The translations under genes were made by a program, and so were the position numbers. Below the pieces are notes generated by a model. The model worked only from the letters and a program-made list of their open reading frames with translations. It was not told where the DNA came from and did no database searches. From Methylophaga sp. UBA2689 (GTDB lineage Bacteria; Pseudomonadota; Gammaproteobacteria; Nitrosococcales; Methylophagaceae): DNA of 47,314 nucleotides. This document shows positions 1 through 9,594 of the stretch, in pieces (within the stretch, counting starts at the first letter, position 1; each line of letters begins with the position of its first letter). Location of the stretch: assembly GCA_002354555.1 (NCBI GenBank), contig DELT01000090.1, positions 36,485 to 83,798 of the forward strand, in the 5' to 3' direction.

Positions 1-603
1 GATCCTGGCAAGTTGCAAATGGAGGATTTTATGTCCTTGATGACCACGCAGCTAATGAATCAGGATCCGCTTAAGCCTATGGAAAGCGGAGACTTCCTCG
101 GACAGATAGCTTCCTTTAGTACGGTAAGTGGTATTAGTGATTTACAGGATTCATTTGCTAATTTTGCCAATGCGATGCAGTCGGATCAGGCGTTGCAGGG
201 CTCCTCTCTTGTAGGACGTTCGGTCTTGGTCCCTTCGTCAATTGGTGTCATGACTGCTGACTCACCGATGCGCGGACAAATTAATGTGGCGGATCCTGTT
301 TCTAATCTGGAACTTAAGGTTTACAGCGAAGCCGGTGAATTAGTCAGAACCATTCCGATGGGAGCAGCCTCCGGTTATACCAATTTTGAGTGGGATGGTT
401 TGAATAATGACGGGGAAGCAATGCCAGAAGGTGCCTATCAATTTATGGCTACCGGCACTGTTGATGGACAAAATACCGCTTTTGCCACGGCGGTGATAGC
501 GAAGGTAGACAGTGTTTTGGTTGGCTCTAACGGACAAGGACTGACCATGAATCTGGCCGGTATTGGTTCCGTGCCGTTCAGTGAAGTTCAAGAAATTATT
601 TAA
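1..603 (+). CDS. flgD: FlgD, flagellar hook cap/assembly protein (5' partial)
   Basis: FlgD caps the growing hook and is needed for FlgE polymerisation outside the cell. The reading frame is open from base 1, so the true start and roughly 20–30 N-terminal residues lie outside the window. The visible frame begins with the conserved cap region (DFMSLMTTQL, NQDPLKPM, then FLGQIASFSTV), the family hallmark. The second half (about residues 80–190) is the Tudor/FnIII-like region with an FEWDG motif. The stop is at 601–603 and flgE follows after 12 bases, so the two are co-transcribed. An ATG at 19 could be mistaken for a start but falls inside the conserved domain. Confidence 0.95.
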   Translation, partial: DPGKLQMEDFMSLMTTQLMNQDPLKPMESGDFLGQIASFSTVSGISDLQDSFANFANAMQSDQALQGSSLVGRSVLVPSSIGVMTADSPMRGQINVADPVSNLELKVYSEAGELVRTIPMGAASGYTNFEWDGLNNDGEAMPEGAYQFMATGTVDGQNTAFATAVIAKVDSVLVGSNGQGLTMNLAGIGSVPFSEVQEII

Positions 604-615
604 GGGGTAATCATC

Positions 616-1899
616 ATGTCATTTAATACAGCATTAACAGGCCTCAATGCCGCCACTGCCGATTTGAATGTGAAATCAAACAATATCGCCAATATCAATA
701 CCATTGGCTTTAAAGGTTCACGAGCAGAATTCGGTGATGTTTATGCCCTGTCAACATTCGGGAACAGTAATACGGCCATCGGTACGGGTGTCGTGCTGAA
801 CAATGTGGCACAACAATTCAATCAGGGAAATCTGGAAGTGACCAATAATTCGCTGGATTTGGCGATTAGTGGAAATGGGCAGGGGTTTTACGCATTGAAA
901 CCCGCTCTGGATACTGAACAGGTTTTATATAGTAGAGCTGGTGCATTTAATATTAACCGCGATGGCTACATCACCAATAGCTCTGGACAATATTTATTAG
1001 GTTTTCCGGTCAATGCTGATGGCAGTGTTTCGTCTACCGCTTTGGGTGGAACGGATCCGATTCGGTTACCAGTTGCTGCGGGTGTCCCTCAAGCCACAAC
1101 AGAAGTGGATATTGCAGCAAATCTTCCTTCAACTGCTACAGATATTGATCCAGTCGCGACACCAATTGATCCGACTGACCCTGAGACCTATACCAACTCT
1201 ACCTCCAGTAATATTTTTGATTCTTTAGGTAATGAAAGTACATTGACCTATTACTATCAGAAAACCAATGTTGCTAATGAATGGAACGTACAGGTTTATA
1301 TTAATGAACCCACAGGCAGCCAGACTATACTTGAATTTGCTCCAGGCCAGGATACCAAAACACTGACCTTTGACCCGGCTTTAGGTGGGGCTTTGGATGG
1401 TGGGGTAACACCAACTGAAACTTATACGTTTTCCGGGTTGAGTAGTGGTGCAGTTGATTTGAGTTTCGAAGTTAATTTTGCTGGTTCAACCCAAAACTCA
1501 GCCGCTTTCACTGTATTGGATACCGATCAGAATGGTTTTCCCACCGGTCGGCTGACAGGCTTGGATATTGATGATACCGGCTTGGTACAGGCCCAATATT
1601 CTAATGGTCAAACCACCAACGTCGCCAAAATTGTTTTGGCAGACTTTCCTAACCCACAAGGCTTAAAACAGATTGGTAATACCGCCTGGGAAGCGACATT
1701 GGATTCGGGCGATGTGCGGATTGGTGAAGCAGGAACCGGCAGCTTCGGTCTGATTCAGTCAGGTGCACTGGAAACCTCGAATGTTGATTTGACCAAAGAG
1801 CTGGTTGGCTTGATTACTGCACAACGTAATTTCCAGGCGAACTCAAAAGCGATAGAAACAAATAATGCCGTCACCCAGACCATCATCAATCTGCGTTAA
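616..1899 (+). CDS. flgE: FlgE, flagellar hook protein
   Basis: This is the structural subunit of the hook, exported by the flagellar type III system. The 427-residue protein starts MSFNTALTGLNAA and has the axial-family N-terminal motif NNIANINTIGFKGS. It ends with the matching C-terminal coiled region (ETSNVDLTKELVGLI, AQRNFQANSKAI). The central part (about residues 80–340) contains the FlgE-type insert with a TSSNIFDSLGNE motif. Its length is close to typical FlgE (about 400), clearly longer than FlgF or FlgG. A purine-rich ribosome site (AAGGGG) lies just before the ATG, right after the flgD stop. Confidence 0.97.
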   Translation: MSFNTALTGLNAATADLNVKSNNIANINTIGFKGSRAEFGDVYALSTFGNSNTAIGTGVVLNNVAQQFNQGNLEVTNNSLDLAISGNGQGFYALKPALDTEQVLYSRAGAFNINRDGYITNSSGQYLLGFPVNADGSVSSTALGGTDPIRLPVAAGVPQATTEVDIAANLPSTATDIDPVATPIDPTDPETYTNSTSSNIFDSLGNESTLTYYYQKTNVANEWNVQVYINEPTGSQTILEFAPGQDTKTLTFDPALGGALDGGVTPTETYTFSGLSSGAVDLSFEVNFAGSTQNSAAFTVLDTDQNGFPTGRLTGLDIDDTGLVQAQYSNGQTTNVAKIVLADFPNPQGLKQIGNTAWEATLDSGDVRIGEAGTGSFGLIQSGALETSNVDLTKELVGLITAQRNFQANSKAIETNNAVTQTIINLR

Positions 1900-1944
1900 T
1901 TTCGCTTAATTGATTGATATTTATATAGAAAAAAGAGGTTAACT

Positions 1945-2688
1945 ATGGATCGCATGCTGTTTATCTCAATGAATGCGGCGCAGCAAACCATGCTAGCGCA
2001 AGCGACCAACGCCAATAATCTGGCTAACGTCAATACCACGGGCTTTCGTGCTGATTTGGAACAGTTCCGTTCCATGCCGGTATTTGGCGAAGGTTTACCC
2101 ACCCGTGTTTATTCAATGACAGAGCGTCCAGTGACGGATTATCAGCAAGGCAGCGTGCAATCAACCGGTCGTGAACTTGATATTTCTGTACAAGGTGAAG
2201 GTTTTATTTCTGTCATGGGCAAAGATGGTCGTGAAGGCTATACCCGTGCAGGGGACTTACATGTTACCGAGCTGGGACAATTAGTCACCGGAACGGGATT
2301 GCCGGTTATGGGTGAGGGTGGACCTATCGCCATTCCGCCAGCAGAAAAAATTGATATCGGTGCTGATGGCACAATTTCTATCCGGCCGATTGGTGGTGCT
2401 GAAAATGAGTTGGCAGTTATCGATCGAATCAAGCTGGTCAAGCCAGACCTGCAAAATGTTTTTAAAGATCAGGATGGTTTGCTGCGTATGGCGGATGGCA
2501 CCGAAGCTCCGTTGGATGCCACGGTTAAAGTTGCTTCTGGAACCATTGAAGGCAGCAATGTAAATGCTGTCGGTGCGCTGGTCAATATGATTGAACTTCA
2601 ACGTAAATATGAGATGCAAGTCAAAATGATGAGCACCGCAGAAGAAAATAGTGCCGCTTCGGCACGCTTGTTGCAGCTAAATGGTTAG
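1945..2688 (+). CDS. flgF: FlgF, proximal rod protein
   Basis: FlgF is one of the proximal rod subunits joining the MS ring to the distal rod. The protein is 247 residues, the usual FlgF length. The N-terminal axial motif is present ([17 protein letters not shown]), and so is the C-terminal signature (GSNVNAVGALVNMIELQRKYE). It starts MDRMLFISMNAA, typical of FlgF rather than FlgG. An AGAGG ribosome site precedes the ATG. It sits 45 bases after flgE and 33 bases before flgG, with no promoter seen between them. Confidence 0.95.
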   Translation: MDRMLFISMNAAQQTMLAQATNANNLANVNTTGFRADLEQFRSMPVFGEGLPTRVYSMTERPVTDYQQGSVQSTGRELDISVQGEGFISVMGKDGREGYTRAGDLHVTELGQLVTGTGLPVMGEGGPIAIPPAEKIDIGADGTISIRPIGGAENELAVIDRIKLVKPDLQNVFKDQDGLLRMADGTEAPLDATVKVASGTIEGSNVNAVGALVNMIELQRKYEMQVKMMSTAEENSAASARLLQLNG

Positions 2689-2721
2689 TAACATAGCAAT
2701 AGTGTTTTTAGGAGAGACCTT

Positions 2722-3507
2722 ATGAACCAGGCATTATGGATTGCGAAAACCGGGCTTGATGCTCAGCAAACACGGATGTCGGTGATTTCAAATAATCTGG
2801 CGAACGTTAACACCACAGGGTTTAAACAGGATCGTGCAGTATTTGAAGATCTGCTGTATCAGACAATTCGCCAACCCGGCGCGCAAACGACTACCGATAA
2901 TCAACTACCTTCCGGTTTAATGATTGGTACAGGTGTTCGCACAGTTGCCACCGAAAAACTGCATACGCAAGGCAACATTATCCAAACAGATAATGCCCTG
3001 GATGTAGCCATTGATGGTCGGGGCTATTTTCAGATCCTGATGCCTGATGGTGATCTCGCCTATACCCGTGATGGGACATTCCAGATTAATGCCGATGGCG
3101 ATATGGTTATGTCCAACGGCTATCTTCTGGATCCCGGCATCAATATTCCCGATGATGTGCAAAGCGTTACTATTGGTGCCGATGGTACTGTGAGTATCAC
3201 GCAGCCTGGAGATAATGAACCAACTGTTATTGGCGAAATGGAGTTAGCGGATTTTGTGAATCCTGCCGGTTTGCAACCCGTTGGTGAAAACCTGTTTAAA
3301 GAAACTGGTGCCAGTGGTGTCCCTATCGTCGGTACGCCCACTTTGGATGGTTTGGGTCGAGTTATTGGTGGTGCTCTGGAGACATCAAACGTAAATGTAG
3401 TAACTGAGCTGATTAACATGATAGAAACCCAACGGGCGTATGAAATGAATTCAAAAGCCATTTCCACGGCTGATCAAATGCTGCAGTACGCTAGCCAAAA
3501 TTTATAG
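2722..3507 (+). CDS. flgG: FlgG, distal rod protein
   Basis: FlgG is the distal rod subunit that crosses the periplasm through the L and P rings. The 261-residue length matches the highly conserved family. It begins [16 protein letters not shown], carries the [24 protein letters not shown] type N-terminal region, and ends [16 protein letters not shown] then [11 protein letters not shown]. An AGGAG ribosome site lies 8–9 bases before the ATG. It is the last gene of its transcription unit: a strong hairpin with a T run follows 14 bases after the stop. Confidence 0.97.
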   Translation: MNQALWIAKTGLDAQQTRMSVISNNLANVNTTGFKQDRAVFEDLLYQTIRQPGAQTTTDNQLPSGLMIGTGVRTVATEKLHTQGNIIQTDNALDVAIDGRGYFQILMPDGDLAYTRDGTFQINADGDMVMSNGYLLDPGINIPDDVQSVTIGADGTVSITQPGDNEPTVIGEMELADFVNPAGLQPVGENLFKETGASGVPIVGTPTLDGLGRVIGGALETSNVNVVTELINMIETQRAYEMNSKAISTADQMLQYASQNL

Positions 3508-3520
3508 AAATATTCACAGT

Positions 3521-3558
3521 GCCCCGATAACGCGTCTGATGTGTTTCGGGGCTTTTTT
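3521..3558 (+). terminator. Rho-independent terminator after flgG
   Basis: A perfect 7-bp inverted repeat, GCCCCGA (3521–3527) and TCGGGGC (3546–3552), is followed at once by six T residues (3553–3558). The 18-base loop is longer than usual. It separates the flgDEFG unit from flgHIJKL, which has its own sigma-54 promoter just downstream. Confidence 0.75.
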
Positions 3559-3603
3559 ATGTCTGGTAGGAAGATCCAGTTTTCTTGGATTAAAACACGA
3601 TTG

Positions 3604-3619
3604 TGGCATGGACTCTGCA
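3604..3619 (+). promoter_or_regulatory. Sigma-54 promoter of flgHIJKL
   Basis: TGGCAT-N5-CTGCA fits the -24/-12 consensus TGGCAC-N5-TTGCW, with exactly 10 bases between the invariant GG and GC. It lies between the flgG terminator and the flgH start (3658), so transcription would start near base 3630. Confidence 0.8.
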
Positions 3620-3657
3620 AGCTCAATTTTATAGATATGTTCGTTTCGGAGATCCAT

Positions 3658-4365
3658 ATGAAATTCATTTACCGACTATTGGGAATCACTTCGCTGATTT
3701 TGCTTTCCGCATGTGTCAGTAATGAAGTGAAACGTGACCCGGCTTATGCTGCAGTGCGGCCGGTAGCTACTGCGCCAGTAGAACGAAACGATGGTGCAAT
3801 TTTTGACACACGTACCAACATTACCCTTTTTGAAGATTATAAAGCCCGTCGGGTCGGCGATATTTTGACAGTGCGTTTGCAAGAGCGGACTGATGCTGAA
3901 AAAGAATCCACCACAACTGTTGATAAAACCAGCTCCAACAATATAAATAATCCAACTATATTTGGTACTACCCCCCAATTCAGTCTCCCCAGTGGACTCC
4001 CTTTGGCGAATACGGATGATAATAATCTTGCGTTTAGCACCGGCGCCAATAGCAGTTTTGAAGGGGAAGGTGAAAGTGAACAGAACAACTTCCTAACCGG
4101 TGATATCAGTGTGTCTGTTGTTGAGGTGCTGTCAAATGGCAATATGATTGTGCGTGGCGAAAAAGTGGTCACTATTAATCAGGGCAATGAGTATGTGCGG
4201 TTAACCGGCATGATTAGTCCCCGCGATATTGATGCCACCAATACTATTTCGTCTATTCGAATTGCCGATGCTCAAATCACTTATGTGGGTGATGGACCGA
4301 CAAATGATTCCAATGCGATGGGCTGGCTTAGCCGGTTCTTCATCAGTGCATTAATGCCTTTTTGA
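3658..4365 (+). CDS. flgH: FlgH, flagellar L-ring lipoprotein
   Basis: FlgH forms the outer-membrane L ring, the bushing for the distal rod. I chose the ATG at 3658 because it gives a proper lipoprotein signal peptide: MKFIYRLLG, a hydrophobic stretch, then the lipobox LSAC with the lipidated Cys at residue 19. It also has a GGAG ribosome site (3648–3651). An upstream in-frame start at 3541 would fall inside the terminator and promoter and is rejected. The mature part holds the family motifs (LFEDYKARRVGDILTVRL, GNMIVRGEKVV, VRLTGMISPRDI). It is 235 residues, normal for FlgH. flgI follows after 9 bases. Confidence 0.95.
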   Translation: MKFIYRLLGITSLILLSACVSNEVKRDPAYAAVRPVATAPVERNDGAIFDTRTNITLFEDYKARRVGDILTVRLQERTDAEKESTTTVDKTSSNNINNPTIFGTTPQFSLPSGLPLANTDDNNLAFSTGANSSFEGEGESEQNNFLTGDISVSVVEVLSNGNMIVRGEKVVTINQGNEYVRLTGMISPRDIDATNTISSIRIADAQITYVGDGPTNDSNAMGWLSRFFISALMPF

Positions 4366-4374
4366 GGTTAGAAA

Positions 4375-5472
4375 ATGAAAACCATTCTAAATACCTTTTT
4401 TGCCGCTTTTTTGTTGTTGATAATGGCTTCTGCCCAGGCAGAGCGAATCAAGGACTTGGCCTCTATCGGAGGGGTGCGGAATAACCAGCTGGTAGGTTAT
4501 GGTTTGGTCGTAGGACTCAATGGCACCGGCGACAAGACTGCATTCACCGGTCAGACATTGCGAAGCATGTTGCTTGAAATGGGGATCACTATTCCTGCAG
4601 GCGTTAATCCGAAAAGTAAAAATATAGCGGCAGTTTCTGTCCATGCTGATTTGCCGCCTTTTGCCAAACCGGGTCAAACTATTGATATCACCGTGTCATC
4701 ACTTGGCGATTCAAAAAGTCTGCGGGGCGGGAGCTTGATCATGACACCGTTAAAAGGTGCTGATGGTGAGATATATGCTGTGGCTCAGGGTAATCTGGTT
4801 GTTGGCGGCTTTGGTGCTGAAGCGGGAGATGGATCTCGGGTAACGGTAAACATTCCCAGTGCAGGGCGGATTCCCAATGGCGCGACAGTCGAGCGTACCG
4901 TTCAGAATGCCTTAAATGTTGGTGACCATATCATCCTGAATTTACACCAGGCAGATTTCACCACAGCAAGCAGATTATCCGATGCCATTAATCAGACTTT
5001 GGGACGTGGCACAGCCAGTTCAATGGATGCAGCATCCGTCAAGGTCAATGCACCGAGAGATCCCAATCAACGTATTCCGTTTTTATCGTTAATTGAAAAC
5101 CTCGAACTGAGTCCGGGTGAGGCTGCGGCTAGGGTCGTCGTCAATTCTCGCAGTGGCACGGTGGTGATTGGACAGAATGTTCGTGTCAGTCCTGCAGCGG
5201 TAACCCATGGTAGTTTATCGGTAACCATTTCAGCAGATCCTGAAGTGTCCCAACCCAATGCTTTATCGGCTGGACAAACAGTTATAACACCAAATTATGA
5301 TATTGAAATATCCGAAGAAAACAGCAGGATGTTTGTGTTTAACCCCGGCGTTTCACTGGATGAAATTGTTCGTGCAGTGAATCAGGTTGGGGCTGCTCCC
5401 GGTGATTTAGTGGCAATTCTTGAAGCATTGAAACAGGCGGGTGCCTTGCGTGCTGAATTGGTAATCATCTAG
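4375..5472 (+). CDS. flgI: FlgI, flagellar P-ring protein
   Basis: FlgI forms the periplasmic P ring around the rod, within the peptidoglycan layer. It is 365 residues with a Sec signal peptide (about residues 1–22, cleavage after AQA). The family start of the mature protein follows: [21 protein letters not shown] and VVGLNGTGD. The C-terminal block ([28 protein letters not shown]) is also typical. A GAGG ribosome site lies in the short flgH–flgI gap. flgJ starts 6 bases after the stop, so flgHIJ are tightly coupled. Confidence 0.97.
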   Translation: MKTILNTFFAAFLLLIMASAQAERIKDLASIGGVRNNQLVGYGLVVGLNGTGDKTAFTGQTLRSMLLEMGITIPAGVNPKSKNIAAVSVHADLPPFAKPGQTIDITVSSLGDSKSLRGGSLIMTPLKGADGEIYAVAQGNLVVGGFGAEAGDGSRVTVNIPSAGRIPNGATVERTVQNALNVGDHIILNLHQADFTTASRLSDAINQTLGRGTASSMDAASVKVNAPRDPNQRIPFLSLIENLELSPGEAAARVVVNSRSGTVVIGQNVRVSPAAVTHGSLSVTISADPEVSQPNALSAGQTVITPNYDIEISEENSRMFVFNPGVSLDEIVRAVNQVGAAPGDLVAILEALKQAGALRAELVII

Positions 5473-5478
5473 TTCGAC

Positions 5479-6450
5479 ATGACGATTCCTTCAAATATTT
5501 CCCAAAATGCAGTTGATTTTCATGGCTTGAATCAACTGCGTGAATCCGCCATTAAACCGGGAAATGAGGCAAGCACTCTGCGACAGGTGGCAGCGCAATT
5601 TGAAGCACTTTTCACAACGATGATGTTGAAAAGTATGCGCGAGGCGAGTTTGGCAGAAGGTATTTTCGATTCCAATCACAGCAAAACCTATCGGGAAATG
5701 GCCGACCAGCAGCTGGCAATGGATTTGTCGCAACGCGGAGGCCTCGGTTTACAGGATGTCATTGTTCGGCAATTAGGTGGTCAGACAAATACCAATGCCA
5801 ATATGCCATTACCTGGGCAAACGTTCAGCATTGATACGGTGACTATTCGTCAGGATTTACGACGTGCAGTGAAAGAAATCCATGAAAATTCTCAAGATAC
5901 GGATAGCAAAGAGATCTTATCCGGCACGGAACACAAAAACTTTCCCCAGCGCTTTAAAACGCCTGAAGAGTTTGTTAATCATCTTTGGCCACTGGCACAA
6001 CAGGCAGCTGACAAAATGGGTACAACACCTGAAGTTATTTTGTCTCAGGCTGCACTTGAAACCGGCTGGGGTCGATATGTATTAAAAGATGGCGAGGGAC
6101 AGTCCAGTTTTAATCTTTTCAATATTAAAGCCGATAGCCGATGGGATGGTGAATATGTGGCTAAAAATGCGCTTGAATATCGTGATGGTAAGCCCATAGC
6201 CGAGCACTCGCGTTTTCGATCTTACGATGATTATGCTCAAAGTTTTGAGGATTATGTCAGCTTCATTCAATCGCAACCCCGCTACCGTGAAGCATTAAAA
6301 CATGTTGGGGATCCGGAAACCTTTGTAGAAAAGCTGCATGAAGCGGGTTATGCAACTGATCCGCAATATGCTGACAAGATTAAACGTATTATGAATGGCG
6401 ATACACTGGCACAGATTTCGCATAAAAATATTCAGAATCTGGGGTATTAA
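5479..6450 (+). CDS. flgJ: FlgJ, rod-capping protein with muramidase domain
   Basis: FlgJ both scaffolds rod assembly and cuts peptidoglycan so that the rod can pass. The 323-residue protein has the two-domain form found in beta- and gammaproteobacteria. Residues about 30–100 form the rod-binding domain (AAQFEALFTTMMLKSMR, QQLAMDLSQRGGLGL). A variable linker comes next. Residues about 165–315 form a glucosaminidase-type domain with ILSQAALETGWG (likely catalytic Glu194) and the substrate region SFNLFNIKAD. Both domains look complete. Confidence 0.95.
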   Translation: MTIPSNISQNAVDFHGLNQLRESAIKPGNEASTLRQVAAQFEALFTTMMLKSMREASLAEGIFDSNHSKTYREMADQQLAMDLSQRGGLGLQDVIVRQLGGQTNTNANMPLPGQTFSIDTVTIRQDLRRAVKEIHENSQDTDSKEILSGTEHKNFPQRFKTPEEFVNHLWPLAQQAADKMGTTPEVILSQAALETGWGRYVLKDGEGQSSFNLFNIKADSRWDGEYVAKNALEYRDGKPIAEHSRFRSYDDYAQSFEDYVSFIQSQPRYREALKHVGDPETFVEKLHEAGYATDPQYADKIKRIMNGDTLAQISHKNIQNLGY

Positions 6451-6481
6451 CCTAGAAAAAAGCTCGCAGAGGATTATCTAA

Positions 6482-7873
6482 ATGAGCATGCTGAATATCG
6501 GTAGTTCGGCTTTATTAGCCGCCCAAAATTCATTAGCGACCACCAGTCATAATATCAGTAACGTCAATACGGCAGGGTATTCACGCCAACGTACTGATCA
6601 AGGTACACAACCAGCAAATTTTGAAGGAGGTTACTACATCGGCAATGGTGTCGGTGTTACGGGTGTTGATCGTATCTTCAATCAATTTCTGGTCAATCAA
6701 TTACGCACATACACCTCAGCTGAATCACAACAAGACGGTTTTTTGACATTTTCCAAGCAGGTTGATGATCTGCTGGGCTCTTCTTCACTGAGTATCAGTG
6801 GCGGGTTGGAAGCATTTTTCAACTCTGTTCAGGAAGTTGCTAATGATCCAACCTCTATTGCCGCCAGACAGGTGATGCTTACACAAGGTGACTTGCTGGC
6901 CAACCGTTTTAATACGATGGACAGCCAACTGGGCGAGCTGGACAGACAGATTGATAACACTCTGTCGGCGTCAGTCAAGGATATCAATGTGCTTTCTCAG
7001 GGGATAAAGGATTTAAACCAATCCATTTCTGAGTCTCTGGCTGCTGGTTACAACCCCAACGATTTGCTGGATAAACGCGATAAATTGATTGGCGACTTAT
7101 CAGAATTGGTCTCGGTGAATGTGGTCGAGCAGGATAACGGAGCAGTAAATGTCTTTATCGGAAATGGACAAGGGCTTGTTGTAGGTAATAGTCGGGTTGA
7201 ACTTTCAACTATTGCCGACAATAGTACCAATCCTCCTCGTACTGCTATTGGTTATGGGCCCTCACAAATTAATATTACCCAGCAGCTTAGTGGCGGAGAA
7301 ATAGGCGGTGCGATATTGGCAAGAACTGATGTCGTGGATAGTACGCGTGCCGAGCTGGATGTTTTAGCCGAATCGATCGTTACCGCCTTTAATACTGCTC
7401 ACGGTAATGGTGTCGATCTAAACGGTAATGCAGGAACAGATTTTTTTGATGCTGCCGGTACGACCGCTTCTACTATCAGTATGAATATTACTGATACGCG
7501 GTTAATTGCCGCATCCTCTACCACCGTTCCCGGCGTGGGTAATAATGAAAATGCTTTAGCCATGGCGGCTTTGCAGACTGATAAAACAACCGTGGTTCTT
7601 GACCCTGGTCCTCCTGTTATTTCCCGATCATTCAATGATCAATACGGCTCAATCGTTTCTCAAGTAGCGACTCGCACTAATCAAGCTTCTGTATCTCAGG
7701 AAACGCAAGCGGGACTGGTGAGTCAGATCCGCCAACGGTCTGAGAGTGTTTCAGGGGTCAATCTGGATGAAGAAGCTGCCAATCTGATCAAGTTTCAGCA
7801 AGCCTACCAAGCAGCTTCGCAAATAATCACAGTATCGAATACCGTGTTTAATTCGTTAATCAACGCATTTTAG
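6482..7873 (+). CDS. flgK: FlgK, hook-filament junction protein 1 (HAP1)
   Basis: FlgK joins the hook to FlgL and the filament. The N terminus (LNIGSSALLAAQNSLATT, then SHNISNVNTAGYSRQR) and C terminus (GVNLDEEAANLIKFQQ, YQAASQIITVSNTVF) are diagnostic. At 463 residues it is shorter than enteric FlgK (about 550). The missing length is in the surface-exposed centre, as in many polar flagellates. An AGAGGA site precedes the ATG. flgL follows after 11 bases. Confidence 0.96.
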   Translation: MSMLNIGSSALLAAQNSLATTSHNISNVNTAGYSRQRTDQGTQPANFEGGYYIGNGVGVTGVDRIFNQFLVNQLRTYTSAESQQDGFLTFSKQVDDLLGSSSLSISGGLEAFFNSVQEVANDPTSIAARQVMLTQGDLLANRFNTMDSQLGELDRQIDNTLSASVKDINVLSQGIKDLNQSISESLAAGYNPNDLLDKRDKLIGDLSELVSVNVVEQDNGAVNVFIGNGQGLVVGNSRVELSTIADNSTNPPRTAIGYGPSQINITQQLSGGEIGGAILARTDVVDSTRAELDVLAESIVTAFNTAHGNGVDLNGNAGTDFFDAAGTTASTISMNITDTRLIAASSTTVPGVGNNENALAMAALQTDKTTVVLDPGPPVISRSFNDQYGSIVSQVATRTNQASVSQETQAGLVSQIRQRSESVSGVNLDEEAANLIKFQQAYQAASQIITVSNTVFNSLINAF

Positions 7874-7884
7874 GAGATTAACTC

Positions 7885-8790
7885 ATGCGTATCTCCACAA
7901 ATAGTATTACTCAACAAGGCCTGGAGGCCATGCTGAGGCAGCAAAATGAATTGGCCAAAACCCAATTACAGGTGTCCTCTGGAAAACGGATTCAAACTCC
8001 TTCAGACGATCCCATAGGTGCTGTCAAAATGCTGGACTTGCAAAGACAAATCGGTCTTTCGCAACAGTATCAAGACAATGCCGATGTCGCTGATAGCCGT
8101 TTGAGCACAACCGATGGAACACTAAAAAGTGCTGGCGATATTATGCAACGCATTCGTGAGCTGGCAGTTCAGGCATTGAATGATACGAATAGTGATGAAT
8201 CACGTCAGGGTATTGCCGAAGAAATTAACCAATTAAATGAAACACTCGTCGCTTTGGCTAACACCACAGATTCAAATGGCGAATATCTGTTTTCCGGTTA
8301 TCAATCTGATGTGCAACCATTTGATACCACAACTTATGCCTATAACGGCGATGGTGGACAACGACAGTTACGGGTCAGTGATGGGTATCTGGTTGCGATC
8401 AATGAGCCAGGTGATGATTTGTTTATTACTCAGACAGTAGCTGGTCCCAATCAGGCTATATTCCAGACCATTCAGGATTTTACGACAGCTCTCTCCTCTG
8501 GAACAGTCGGAACCGCACCGAATGATGGCGATTTTCTGGCGAATATGGATTATGCGATGGATGCTTCTCTGGATGCCCGTACACGGATTGGTACTCGGCA
8601 AAATGCCGTAGAACAACAACGTGAAATCAATGACAGTTCACAATTCAGTATGACCACCACACTTTCTCAAATAGAGGATCTCGACTATGCTGAGGCAATT
8701 ACACAATTAAATTTACAATCAGCGGGCTTGCAAGCTGCACAGCAAGTTTATGTCAAAGTACAGGGATTATCTTTGTTTAACTTTTTGTGA
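7885..8790 (+). CDS. flgL: FlgL, hook-filament junction protein 3 (HAP3)
   Basis: FlgL is the junction protein between FlgK and flagellin. It is 301 residues. It has the flagellin-like N terminus (MRISTNSITQQGLEAML, QVSSGKRIQTPSDDPIGA) and a C-terminal coiled region (IEDLDYAEAITQLNLQ, GLQAAQQVYVKVQGLSLF). A strong AGGAG ribosome site lies before the ATG. It ends the flgHIJKL unit. No terminator is visible in the 36 bases before the sugar genes, so read-through into them is possible. Confidence 0.96.
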   Translation: MRISTNSITQQGLEAMLRQQNELAKTQLQVSSGKRIQTPSDDPIGAVKMLDLQRQIGLSQQYQDNADVADSRLSTTDGTLKSAGDIMQRIRELAVQALNDTNSDESRQGIAEEINQLNETLVALANTTDSNGEYLFSGYQSDVQPFDTTTYAYNGDGGQRQLRVSDGYLVAINEPGDDLFITQTVAGPNQAIFQTIQDFTTALSSGTVGTAPNDGDFLANMDYAMDASLDARTRIGTRQNAVEQQREINDSSQFSMTTTLSQIEDLDYAEAITQLNLQSAGLQAAQQVYVKVQGLSLFNFL

Positions 8791-8826
8791 AACACTTAGA
8801 CGCAACCTAATCACAGTAGATTAACT

Positions 8827-9594
8827 ATGAAAGCAGTCATTCTTGCTGGTGGCTTGGGCACCAGAATCAGTGAAGAGTCCCACCTTAAACCTAAACCGAT
8901 GATTACCATTGGGGGGAAACCCATCATCTGGCATATCATGAAACAGTACTCTCACTATGGTGTTAACGAGTTCATTATCTGTTTGGGCTATAAAGGCTAT
9001 GTCGTAAAAGAATATTTTGCCAATTATTTTCTGCATATGTCAGATGTGACATTTGATATGGCTAATAATGAAATGCAAGTGCATGAAAAGCATGTTGAGC
9101 CATGGAAAATCACACTGATTGAAACAGGAGAAAACACCCAAACCGGTGGACGTCTACAGAAAGTAAAAGAATATATCGGCAAGGAGACATTTTGTTTTAC
9201 TTATGGTGATGGTGTCTCTGATATTAATATTCAGGAACTTATTGCCTTTCACCAGGCGCATGGAAAATTAGCCACCGTCACCGCTATTCAGCCTCCAGGC
9301 AGATACGGTGCATTAAATCTAAATAATGAAATTGTGGATCGTTTTCAAGAAAAGCCCGCAGGGGATGGATCATGGATTAATGGTGGGTTTTTTGTATTAG
9401 AACCAGAAGTCATCGACTTTATTGATGGGCCTGATACCGCTTGGGAAGATGCTCCTTTAAAACAACTGGCAAACCAGCAGACGCTAATGGCTTATCGTCA
9501 TACAGGGTTTTGGAAAGCGATGGATACGTTGCGGGATAAAGTTAACCTGGAAAATCTATGGCAAACCACAGCTCCATGGAAGGTTTGGGAGTAA
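8827..9594 (+). CDS. rfbF: Glucose-1-phosphate cytidylyltransferase
   Basis: The enzyme makes CDP-glucose from CTP and glucose 1-phosphate, the entry step to CDP-activated deoxysugars. It is 255 residues, the usual RfbF length. The nucleotidyltransferase signature is at the N terminus (AVILAGGLGTRISEE, KPKPMITIGGKPI). The metal-binding stretch FTYGDGVSDI and the RfbF-type QPPGRYGAL and INGGFFVLEP motifs follow. Its stop overlaps the start of the next gene (TAATG), so the pair is translationally coupled. Confidence 0.95.
   Translation: MKAVILAGGLGTRISEESHLKPKPMITIGGKPIIWHIMKQYSHYGVNEFIICLGYKGYVVKEYFANYFLHMSDVTFDMANNEMQVHEKHVEPWKITLIETGENTQTGGRLQKVKEYIGKETFCFTYGDGVSDINIQELIAFHQAHGKLATVTAIQPPGRYGALNLNNEIVDRFQEKPAGDGSWINGGFFVLEPEVIDFIDGPDTAWEDAPLKQLANQQTLMAYRHTGFWKAMDTLRDKVNLENLWQTTAPWKVWE

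Noticed and set aside
3541..3657. Longer FlgH starting at 3541.
   Set aside because: It would run through the terminator and sigma-54 promoter and bury the lipoprotein signal peptide; the ATG at 3658 has a good ribosome site.
8723..8738. Possible sigma-54 element in the end of flgL, before the sugar genes (GGGCTT-N5-CTGCA type).
   Set aside because: Spacing fits, but the -24 box is poor and the bases are fixed by conserved FlgL C-terminal codons (GLQAAQ).
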